Shown here: piece after piece, positions 5,028-10,506 of the stretch | Numbering within the stretch: the first letter of the stretch is position 1 | Layout of the letters: each line of letters starts with the position of its first letter | Source: AC-32 sp035624425 | GTDB lineage: Bacteria > Actinomycetota > Thermoleophilia > Gaiellales > Gaiellaceae | Reading direction: 5' to 3' | NCBI GenBank assembly: GCA_035624425.1 | Contig: DASPRN010000086.1 | Span: forward strand, 1 to 10,979 | DNA: 10,979 nucleotides | Notes under the pieces: generated by a model | The model's input: only the letters and a program-made list of their open reading frames with translations | What the model was told of the DNA's origin: nothing | The model's database searches: none | Position numbers and translations under genes: made by a program

Positions 5028-5453
5028 ATGCGGCTGCCCGACAGCGCGCAGGAGCTGATCGAGTCCGGGACGCTCGCGCACCTGGTCACGCTCAACCCGG
5101 ACGGCTCGCCACAGGTGACCTGCATCTGGGTCGGCGTCGACGGGGAAGACCTCGTGTCAGGCCACCTCTCCGGCGCCCAGCGCAAGCTCGCCAACGTCCG
5201 GCGCGACCCGCGGGTGGCGCTCTCGTTCGAGGGTACGACCGTGCATCCGCCGGGGCTGAAGGAGTACCTCGTCGTGCACGGGCGGGCGCGGCTCGAGGAG
5301 GGCGGCGCGCCCGAGCTTCTTCAGCGCCTCGCGCGCGTGTACCTGGGTCCGGAGGTGAAGTTCCCGCCGATGGACGACCCGCCGCCCGGTTACGTGATGC
5401 GCATCGCCGTCGAGCGAATCGGCGGCGTCGGCCCCTGGCGGCCGCGCGGCTAG
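5028..5453 (+). CDS. PPOX-class enzyme, probably F420-dependent oxidoreductase
   Basis: 141 residues with the split-barrel fold of the pyridoxamine 5'-phosphate oxidase superfamily. Visible hallmarks are the N-terminal helix then LAHLVTLNPDGSPQVTCIWVGVDGEDLV (17-44), QRKLANVRRDPRVALSFEG (51-69), EYLVVHGRARLEEGG (79-93) and the C-terminal RIAVERIGGVGPWRP. Actinobacterial proteins of this shape typically bind deazaflavin F420 (or FMN) and reduce diverse substrates in the cytoplasm. Cofactor and substrate cannot be read from sequence, so F420 is an inference from family resemblance. It is the first gene of a plus-strand operon; the next ATG is 3 bases after its stop. There is no Shine-Dalgarno before ATG 5028, so it may be leaderless, although only a poor -10 (AAGACT) sits at the right distance. 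The start fits the family N-terminus. Confidence 0.85.
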   Translation: MRLPDSAQELIESGTLAHLVTLNPDGSPQVTCIWVGVDGEDLVSGHLSGAQRKLANVRRDPRVALSFEGTTVHPPGLKEYLVVHGRARLEEGGAPELLQRLARVYLGPEVKFPPMDDPPPGYVMRIAVERIGGVGPWRPRG

Positions 5454-5456
5454 GGC

Positions 5457-6398
5457 ATGAAGCCGCTCCCGCCCGGAGGGACCATCGGCGTCGCCGCCCC
5501 GGCCAGCCCCTACGACGCGCGCTCGGAGATCCTGCGCGGGGTCGAGTGGTGGGAGGCGCAGGGCTACCGGGTGAAGCTGGCCGAGCACGGCTACGCGCGG
5601 GACGACTACGTCGCCGGCGACCCGCGCGACCGCGCCGAAGACCTGAACGCGCTCTTCGCCGACCCCGGGGTCGACGCCGTTCAGGCGCTGCGGGGCGGCT
5701 ACGGCTCGGCGCAGGCGATCCCCCATCTCGACTTCGACCTGATCGCGTCCAACCCGAAGCCGTTCGTCGGCTTCTCGGACATCACGGCGCTCCACGTCGC
5801 GATCCGGCAGCGCACCGGGATGCCGACGATCTACGGGAGCGGCCTCGTCGGCGTCGGCGACCCGGAGTGCAGCGAGTTCACGCGCGAGCGATTGCTCGCC
5901 GTCCTGCGCGGCGAGGCAACCGGCCAGGTGCCGCCCAATCCGGACGACCCGTACGTTCGACCGATCCGCGGCGGGACCGTCAGCGCGCCGCTCGTCGGCG
6001 GCTGCCTCTGGCTGCTGCTGCAGACGATGGGCACGCCGTGGGAGCTCGACCTCGAGGGCTCGATCTTCTTCTTCGAGGACGTGAAGGCGCCGCCGTACCA
6101 CGTCGACGGGATGCTGACCCAGCTCCGGCACGCGGGGAAGCTCGACGGCGTGGCCGGCGTTGTCGTCGGCGAGATGAAGGACTGCGACTGGGGAGACCTC
6201 CGCCCGGCCTCCGACTGGGCCCGCTCGCGCTCGCTCGAGGACGTGCTCGATGAGCATCTCGAGCCGCTCGGCGTCCCGGTCCTCTACCGCCTCCCACTCG
6301 GCCACGGCAAGCACCTGGCCGCGCTCCCGCTCGGCCTTCGCTACACGCTCGACGCCGACCGGCGGACGCTCTCGCTCGACGAGTCTCCGTTCGCCTGA
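5457..6398 (+). CDS. LD-carboxypeptidase (peptidase family S66)
   Basis: 313 residues, the normal S66 length. LD-carboxypeptidases remove the terminal D-Ala from muramyl tetrapeptides during peptidoglycan recycling, in the cytoplasm; no signal peptide is present. The N-terminal domain starts GGTIGVAAPASP (7-18) and carries LRGGYGSAQAIPHLD (78-92) and the nucleophile elbow GFSD with Ser107. The C-terminal domain carries FFFEDV with Glu207 and LGHGKH with His283. These match the Ser-Glu-His triad known for Pseudomonas LdcA. PLVGGCLWLLLQTMGTPWELDLEGS (178-202) is also typical. The ATG is 3 bases after the PPOX stop, and the TGA overlaps the next ATG by one base (TGATG), so all three genes are probably co-transcribed. 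Members of S66 also include microcin-C self-immunity (MccF) enzymes; nothing here points to that role. Confidence 0.93.
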   Translation: MKPLPPGGTIGVAAPASPYDARSEILRGVEWWEAQGYRVKLAEHGYARDDYVAGDPRDRAEDLNALFADPGVDAVQALRGGYGSAQAIPHLDFDLIASNPKPFVGFSDITALHVAIRQRTGMPTIYGSGLVGVGDPECSEFTRERLLAVLRGEATGQVPPNPDDPYVRPIRGGTVSAPLVGGCLWLLLQTMGTPWELDLEGSIFFFEDVKAPPYHVDGMLTQLRHAGKLDGVAGVVVGEMKDCDWGDLRPASDWARSRSLEDVLDEHLEPLGVPVLYRLPLGHGKHLAALPLGLRYTLDADRRTLSLDESPFA

Positions 6399-7300
6399 TG
6401 GCCCGCTGGTCGGCGGAGGTCGAGCTCAGGGGCGCCGGCGGCGAGCCGGTCGACCTCTGGCGGACACTCTCGTCCCACGGGGTTGCCGACCTGCCGCCGA
6501 ACGCGATCGACGAGGAGACGCGGTCCCTGACGACGACGCTCGCGCTCCCACGCGGGCGGGCGCGCACGATCCGCATCGGCCCGGGGCGCCCCGGCTTCGC
6601 GCTCGTCGAGGCCGAGAGGGTCCACGCGCGCGACGCCGCCGTCCTCACCAACACCGCGCGGCAGATACTGCGGCTCGACGCCGACCTCTCGCCCTTCTAC
6701 GAGCGGGCGCGCGACGATCCCGACCTCGACTGGGCCTGCGAGGGAGCCGGGCGGATGCTGCGGAGCCCGACGGTCTTCGAGGACGTGGTCAAGACGATCT
6801 GCACCACCAACTGCGCCTGGTCGGCCACGGTGCGCATGGTGACGGCGGTCGTCTCGGAGCTCGGGCCGGAGGCGCCCGCGGGGCGGCGCGCGTTCCCCAC
6901 TCCGCAGGCGATGGCCGAGGCCGGCGAAGCCTTCTACAAGGACGTCGTCCGCGCCGGCTACCGCGGCGCCTACCTGCGCTCGCTCGCGCGCGACGTCGCG
7001 GACGGAAGCCTCGACCTCGAGGCCCTGAACGACCCGGAGCTCCCCGACGACGAGGTCGCCGACCGCCTGCTCGCCCTCCCCGGCTGCGGGCCGTACGCAA
7101 CCGCGCACATGATGATGCTGCTGGGCCGCTACTCCCGCCTGATCCTCGACTCGTGGACGCGACCCAAGTACGCGCGCCTGAACGGCCGCAAGGCGAGCGA
7201 CAGGACGATCGAGCGCCGCTTCCGCCGACACCGCGACTACGCGGGCCTCGCGTTCTGGCTCTACCTCACCCGCGACTGGGTAGACGAACCGGCCGGCTAG
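6398..7300 (+). CDS. HhH-GPD DNA glycosylase (AlkA/Ogg1-like), base excision repair
   Basis: 300 residues with an N-terminal mixed domain (1-~110) and an alpha-helical HhH-GPD core. FEDVVKTICTTNCAWSATVRMVTAVV (127-152) corresponds to the core helix segment 'FE..v..i..q.'. The helix-hairpin-helix is LLALPGCGPYATAHMMMLLGRY (224-245), followed by the catalytic Asp candidate D251 in LILDSW. The Lys that makes Ogg1/Nth bifunctional would sit where this protein has Tyr233, so I infer a monofunctional glycosylase without AP-lyase activity. The N-terminal region, with a beta-like stretch (RARTIRIGPGRPGFALVEAE), resembles AlkA-type proteins. No Fe-S cysteine cluster is apparent. The substrate (alkylated or oxidised base) cannot be set. 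Its start overlaps the LD-carboxypeptidase stop by one base, giving translational coupling. Confidence 0.85.
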   Translation: MARWSAEVELRGAGGEPVDLWRTLSSHGVADLPPNAIDEETRSLTTTLALPRGRARTIRIGPGRPGFALVEAERVHARDAAVLTNTARQILRLDADLSPFYERARDDPDLDWACEGAGRMLRSPTVFEDVVKTICTTNCAWSATVRMVTAVVSELGPEAPAGRRAFPTPQAMAEAGEAFYKDVVRAGYRGAYLRSLARDVADGSLDLEALNDPELPDDEVADRLLALPGCGPYATAHMMMLLGRYSRLILDSWTRPKYARLNGRKASDRTIERRFRRHRDYAGLAFWLYLTRDWVDEPAG

Positions 7301-7362
7301 GGCACGGAAATCACCCGCGGAATCACTCGTTCGAGCGTCCGAGGCGAGTTCGGCATCAGCCG

Positions 7363-9528
7363 ATGCACCTCTCGATGCGGCGGTTCAAGTCTGCTACCCC
7401 TGCGCGCACCACGGCGAGTGTGCGTTCGGGGCCCCTTGCGCGCCTGCGTGCGGAAGAGCGCGGGATGGCGCTGATCGCCGCGCTCGGCATTCTCGTCGTG
7501 CTGACGATCGCCGGCACGGCGGTGACGGAGTACGCGACCCGGAACTTCGTGGCGAGCGGCTCCACGAAGGCCTCGACCAGCTCCTACGGGCTCGCGGAGG
7601 CCGGGATCAACGATGCGCTCTCGATCCTCGCCAACCAGCTCGACGACACGGGCGCGATCAAAGCCGGTGGAATCGACCCGCGCACCTCGACCCTGCTGCC
7701 GCAGACGACGGTCAACTACCCGTCGCTCGGCGGCTCGGTGGTCTATTCCGGCACGATCAACTCCAGCTACGTCTGGACGATCACGTCGACGGGGTCGGTC
7801 AAGGTCGGCAGGACCGCACGTCACAGCACGATCACCCGGAAGGTGTCGGTCGTGGGCCTCAACGACGGAGCGGACAGCAGCTCCTGGAGCCGCTTCTACC
7901 AGGACAGCACGGGCTCGTGCCTGACGATCGACGACACGACCTTCGTGACGAACGTCGGCACGAGAGGCGACCTCTGCATCCGCAACAACGGCGCGATCAC
8001 CGGCTCGAACGTGAACGTCGACGTCGGCGGCAACGTGAGCATCAGCGGCCCCGACGCCACCTCGACCAAGTACGGCACGGGCGCGAACTCGGGTGCCTCG
8101 AACACGTGGTCAAACCCGACCAGGACGAGCGCGAACGACTCGAGCTACACGACGAGCGCGATCGCCCCCGGCACGAACGGCGGCAACAGCGCGATCCTGA
8201 ACGTCACCGGCTTCGGATTCTCGGTTCCCTCGACGGCCATCGTTCGCGGCATCAGCGTCTCGATCGAGCGCAAGTCGAGCAGCAACAGCGGCACGAACAG
8301 CAACTACCTCAGGGACAACACGGTCCAGCTCATCAAGGGCGGCACGGCTACCGGGAACAACAAGGCGGCGACGGGCACCAGCTGGCCGACGTCCGACGGG
8401 GCCGCCAACTACGGCAGCGGCAGCGACCTCTGGGGGGTGACGCTCGGCGCATCGGACGTGAACAACGCGAACTTCGGCGTGAAGATCATCGTCCACAACT
8501 ACAGCACCAACAGCACGAGCATCACTGCGTCGATCGACTACGTCACCGTCACGGTCACGTACTCGAGCGACACCAACGGGATCGGCACGTCGGGCTCGCC
8601 GATCGCGAACGCGAACATCGGCGGCAGCTGCACCTACAACGCGCAGTCCGCCCACACCCCCTGCACGTCGACCGACCACGTCTACGCGGGCACGATCACC
8701 AGCACGCCGGCGGCGTCCAACCCCGCGCTCAAGATGCCACAGGTCGACTACAACTACTGGTGGGCGAACGCGAAGCCGGGGCCGAAGCACTTCTGCACCA
8801 ATGCCAACCCCGGCCTCTCGAGCACCTTCTTCGACAACGACGCCGGCTCGACCACCGGCCCGAACGGCAGCATCACCATCAACGGCGAGATGGCGCCACC
8901 CACGTCCGACTACGACTGCGAGGTCTGGGAGAACGGCCAGATGGTCGGCGAGCTGAAGTGGAACCACACTACCCACCGGATGGACATCAAGGGCGTGATC
9001 TTCGTCGACGGGAACTTCCGCTTCGACTCTGACGGCGAGATCGTCCACTACTACGGCCGCGCGAACATCATGTCGTCGCGCGACGACGAGATCGACGCGC
9101 TCGTCTGCGCCGGCGGCGCGACCGACGCGAACGGCAACCCGACCGGCAACACCTACGCGACGAGCTGCTATCCGAACATGACGAGCTGGGACCCGACGCA
9201 GAACATGATGGTGCTGATGTCGGAGATGCCGAACGAGTACGACCAGGGCTCGACAACCTGCAGCGGCTCGTACCCGGACTGCATGGACGGCTACAAGCCC
9301 TCGGGGTTCCAGGGGATCATGTACTCCACCTCCGACTGCCTGATCCACCAGAACTTCAGGGACAGCGGGCCCGTGATCTGCAACACGATCACGCTGCCAA
9401 ACGAAGCCGGCGGGGACCCGACCTTCTACACGTTCCCGTACACGGGCAACCTGACGGACGGGCAGAAGTACCACGACGTCGCCACCGCGACGCACTTCGA
9501 GCTCGACGTCGGCCAGCAGAGCGGCTGA
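7363..9528 (+). CDS. PilX-like pilin-leader surface protein with inserted beta-sandwich module (721 aa)
   Basis: ATG 7363 gives 721 residues; M5 (7375) is an equally possible start, and neither has a good ribosome-binding site. A basic leader (1-33) ends EERG; a type III (prepilin) cleavage is expected at G34|M35. The pilin helix follows (MALIAALGILVVLTIAGTAVTEYATRNF, 35-62). It has Ala, not Glu, at mature position 5, as in PilX-like minor pilins, then SYGLAEAGINDALSIL (74-89). Repetitive Gly/Asn/Ser beta-type sequence follows. Residues ~232-403 look like a separate beta-sandwich module (YGTGANSG..., GFGFSVPSTAIVRGISVSIERKSS, SDLWGVTLGASDVNNANFGVKI, ITASIDYVTVTVTYSSDTNG). It sits between GGNVSISG and GIGTSGSPIANANIGG. 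A Cys-containing C-terminal region (~420-721) has 'KGVIFVDGNFRFDSDGEIVHYYGRANIMSS'. The protein is probably surface exposed, on a pilus or as an adhesin. No pilus assembly genes are nearby. The open frame extends far upstream, but that part is antisense or out-of-frame to real genes. Confidence 0.85.
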   Translation: MHLSMRRFKSATPARTTASVRSGPLARLRAEERGMALIAALGILVVLTIAGTAVTEYATRNFVASGSTKASTSSYGLAEAGINDALSILANQLDDTGAIKAGGIDPRTSTLLPQTTVNYPSLGGSVVYSGTINSSYVWTITSTGSVKVGRTARHSTITRKVSVVGLNDGADSSSWSRFYQDSTGSCLTIDDTTFVTNVGTRGDLCIRNNGAITGSNVNVDVGGNVSISGPDATSTKYGTGANSGASNTWSNPTRTSANDSSYTTSAIAPGTNGGNSAILNVTGFGFSVPSTAIVRGISVSIERKSSSNSGTNSNYLRDNTVQLIKGGTATGNNKAATGTSWPTSDGAANYGSGSDLWGVTLGASDVNNANFGVKIIVHNYSTNSTSITASIDYVTVTVTYSSDTNGIGTSGSPIANANIGGSCTYNAQSAHTPCTSTDHVYAGTITSTPAASNPALKMPQVDYNYWWANAKPGPKHFCTNANPGLSSTFFDNDAGSTTGPNGSITINGEMAPPTSDYDCEVWENGQMVGELKWNHTTHRMDIKGVIFVDGNFRFDSDGEIVHYYGRANIMSSRDDEIDALVCAGGATDANGNPTGNTYATSCYPNMTSWDPTQNMMVLMSEMPNEYDQGSTTCSGSYPDCMDGYKPSGFQGIMYSTSDCLIHQNFRDSGPVICNTITLPNEAGGDPTFYTFPYTGNLTDGQKYHDVATATHFELDVGQQSG

Positions 9529-9534
9529 CGCTGC

Positions 9535-9891
9535 TCAGTGGTAGCCGCGGGTCGCCCCGTACTCCTCGGCGACGTACTTCGGAACCGCCCGCGACCACGC
9601 TTCCTCGACGAGGTCGCGCATCTCGTCCGCGTCGATCGCCGCGAGCGAGACGTGAATCCAGTTGAAGCGCAGATCGGACTCGGCGGGCCACGCGAACTTC
9701 CCCGGCTCCGCGTCGACCACCCCGGGGCGGAGCTCTCGCAGGAACCCGCAGCCCATTCGCGAGCCGTCGGCGGCCAGCGCCGGGTAGACGATCTGGCCGA
9801 CGCGGAACTTCAGGGATCCGCCAACGTGCGCCTCGTAGCTCCGGGGCAGCGAGCCCGCCAGCGCCCGAACCTCGTCGACCGTCACTGCCAC
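9535..9891 (-). CDS. MmcQ/YjbR-like protein (118 aa)
   Basis: The MmcQ/YjbR family has a CyaY-like fold and is often annotated 'DNA-binding protein', though its cellular role is unclear. The sequence shows the family course: VDEVRALAGSLPRSYEAHVGGSLKFRVGQIVYPALAADGSRMGCGF, then AEPGKFAWPAESDLRFNWIHVSLAAIDADEMRDLVEEAWSRAVPKYVAEEYG. The length of 118 aa from GTG 9891 is usual. I chose GTG 9891 because TATCCT lies exactly 7 bases upstream, which would make it a leaderless start. GTG 9885 is two codons further in. The longer in-frame start at 9927 adds residues (MVECKVRPILTG) unlike the family and would precede the promoter. It converges on the pilin-like gene with only 6 bases between stops. Confidence 0.8.
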   Translation of the reverse strand: MAVTVDEVRALAGSLPRSYEAHVGGSLKFRVGQIVYPALAADGSRMGCGFLRELRPGVVDAEPGKFAWPAESDLRFNWIHVSLAAIDADEMRDLVEEAWSRAVPKYVAEEYGATRGYH

Positions 9892-9898
9892 GCCCGTG

Positions 9899-9904
9899 AG
9901 GATA
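9899..9904 (-). promoter_or_regulatory. Promoter of the YjbR-like gene (TTGGTT-17-TATCCT, leaderless)
   Basis: On the minus strand TATCCT (-10) is preceded after 17 bases by TTGGTT, a fair -35 (plus positions 9922-9927). It is followed by 7 bases and then GTG 9891, so the start codon would lie at the transcription start. No Shine-Dalgarno is present. This is the best-formed promoter in the window. Confidence 0.55.
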
Positions 9905-9933
9905 GGTCGGACCTTGCATTCAACCAACTCGCC

Positions 9934-9960
9934 GCCGCGGCCGACATGTGCGGCCGCGGC
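9934..9960. repeat. 10-bp GC inverted repeat around ACATGTG
   Basis: GCCGCGGCCG (9934-9943) and CGGCCGCGGC (9951-9960) are exact complements with a 7-base spacer. The spacer itself contains the palindrome ACATGT. It lies 30 bases upstream of the TATCCT box of the YjbR-like gene and about 80 bases past the tRNA. It could be an operator or a second terminator for the tRNA transcript. Confidence 0.4.
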
Positions 9961-9988
9961 TCAAGAACGACGCGATTCCAGAGGATAA

Positions 9989-10039
9989 GTCGTTCGAAGT
10001 CGTCATGCCTCCGCGGAGCGGAGGCGGACTTCGAACGAC
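9989..10039 (-). terminator. Long two-tier hairpin directly after tRNA-Ala (terminator-like)
   Basis: GTCGTTCGAAGTC (9989-10001) pairs perfectly with GACTTCGAACGAC (10027-10039) over 13 bp. Inside it GCCTCCGC (10007-10014) pairs with GCGGAGGC (10018-10025) over 8 bp with a GGA loop. The tiers are joined by a 5/1 internal loop. The structure begins only 3 bases past the tRNA 3' end in the direction of transcription. After it comes TTATCCTCT, only weakly U-rich. Transcription termination or 3'-end processing is the likely role; a mobile repeat is an alternative. Confidence 0.5.
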
Positions 10040-10042
10040 GAA

Positions 10043-10115
10043 TGGAGCCAACGGGATTCGAACCCGTGACCTTCTGGCTGCCAGCCAGACGCTCTCCCAG
10101 CTGAGCTATGGCCCC
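10043..10115 (-). tRNA. tRNA-Ala (anticodon GGC)
   Basis: The cloverleaf folds fully on the minus strand. Acceptor stem GGGGCCA/TGGCTCC includes the G3-U70 pair that identifies alanine tRNAs. The D-arm region is TAGCTCAGCTGGGAGAGC. The anticodon stem TCTGG/CCAGA encloses CTGGCAG with anticodon GGC. The T-arm is ACGGG-TTCGAAT-CCCGT, and the discriminator is A. The 3' CCA is not encoded. 73 bases. The gene follows rsfS by 19 bases and has its own TACAAT box. Confidence 0.96.
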
Positions 10116-10127
10116 TGGTCGACCCGG

Positions 10128-10133
10128 ATTGTA
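10128..10133 (-). promoter_or_regulatory. -10 element (TACAAT) of tRNA-Ala
   Basis: TACAAT on the minus strand lies 12 bases before the tRNA 5' end, just after the rsfS stop (10135). It is close to the TATAAT consensus. The -35 region would fall in the last codons of rsfS and is weak (GTTCGC/TTCGCC). The tRNA may also be read from the nadD-rsfS transcript. Confidence 0.45.
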
Positions 10134-10134
10134 G

Positions 10135-10491
10135 CTAGGCCGTCGCCGAGGCGAACTCGACGCTCGGGACGTCGCCCCACAGCTCTTCGAGGCGGTAGTA
10201 CCCGCGCGCCTCGGGAGTGAAGACGTGGAAGACCACGTCCAGGTAGTCGGCGACGATCCAGCGGCCCTCGGGCTCGCCGGCCACCGACGCGGGCAGCGAG
10301 CGCTCCTCCTGCTTGAGCCGCCCGTGCACCTCGTCCCAGATCGCCTTCGTCTGGCGCGGGTTCTGCCCGGTCGCCAGCACGAAGAAGTCCGTGTAGCTGC
10401 ACACGGGTCGCATGTCGAGGATGAGGATGTCCTGCGCCAGCTTCTCCTGCGCGAGGCCGGCGATTCGGCGGGCGTGTTCGATCGGTGTCAG
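10135..10491 (-). CDS. rsfS: Ribosome silencing factor RsfS (Iojap family), CTG start
   Basis: RsfS binds ribosomal protein uL14 and blocks subunit joining, lowering translation under nutrient limitation. Family motifs from the proposed start are: an N-terminal helix THPIEHARRI-like segment (TPIEHARRIAGLAQEKLAQDILILDM, 2-27), CSYTDFFVLATGQNPRQTKAIWDEV (31-55), and GRWIVADYLDVVFHVFTPEARGYYRLEELWGD (76-107). The ATG at 10413 would remove the first 26 residues, which include the conserved helix and first strand. In the correct frame upstream there is no ATG, GTG or TTG before the nadD TAG. The only plausible initiator is CTG 10491, giving M-TPIEHARRI and 118 aa, the usual length. The start is 15 bases after the nadD stop and in the same frame as nadD. 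The order nadD-rsfS is common. Confidence 0.9.
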   Translation of the reverse strand: MTPIEHARRIAGLAQEKLAQDILILDMRPVCSYTDFFVLATGQNPRQTKAIWDEVHGRLKQEERSLPASVAGEPEGRWIVADYLDVVFHVFTPEARGYYRLEELWGDVPSVEFASATA

Positions 10492-10506
10492 TGGCTCGTG
10501 TGGTTC

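Noticed and set aside
5157..6314. 385-aa minus-strand open frame opposite the PPOX and LD-carboxypeptidase genes
   Set aside because: Antisense shadow. The plus strand has clear catalytic motifs, and the minus frame has low-complexity Arg/Ala/Val composition.
6250..7362. Upstream two-fifths of the 1092-aa frame ending at 9528
   Set aside because: It overlaps the LD-carboxypeptidase 3' end and the whole glycosylase in another frame and reads as Arg-rich noise. The real pilin-like protein starts at 7363 or 7375.
8110..9495. 461-aa minus-strand open frame opposite the pilin-like gene
   Set aside because: Val/Arg/Ala/Asp-rich mirror of Asn/Ser/Thr/Gly codons, with no domain. The plus strand has a pilin leader and a coherent protein.
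9892..9927. 12-residue N-terminal extension of the YjbR-like protein
   Set aside because: It would include the TATCCT promoter within the coding region, and the added residues do not resemble the family N-terminus.
9989..10039. tRNA-adjacent integration site (att) for a mobile element
   Set aside because: Only the 7-base TTCGAAC is shared with the tRNA. No integrase, no duplicated tRNA 3' end and no element are visible within the window.
9948..10220. 90-aa plus-strand frame containing NGIRTRDLLAASQTLSQLSYGP
   Set aside because: This peptide is the well-known false translation of the antisense of a tRNA; tRNA-Ala lies at 10043-10115 on the other strand.
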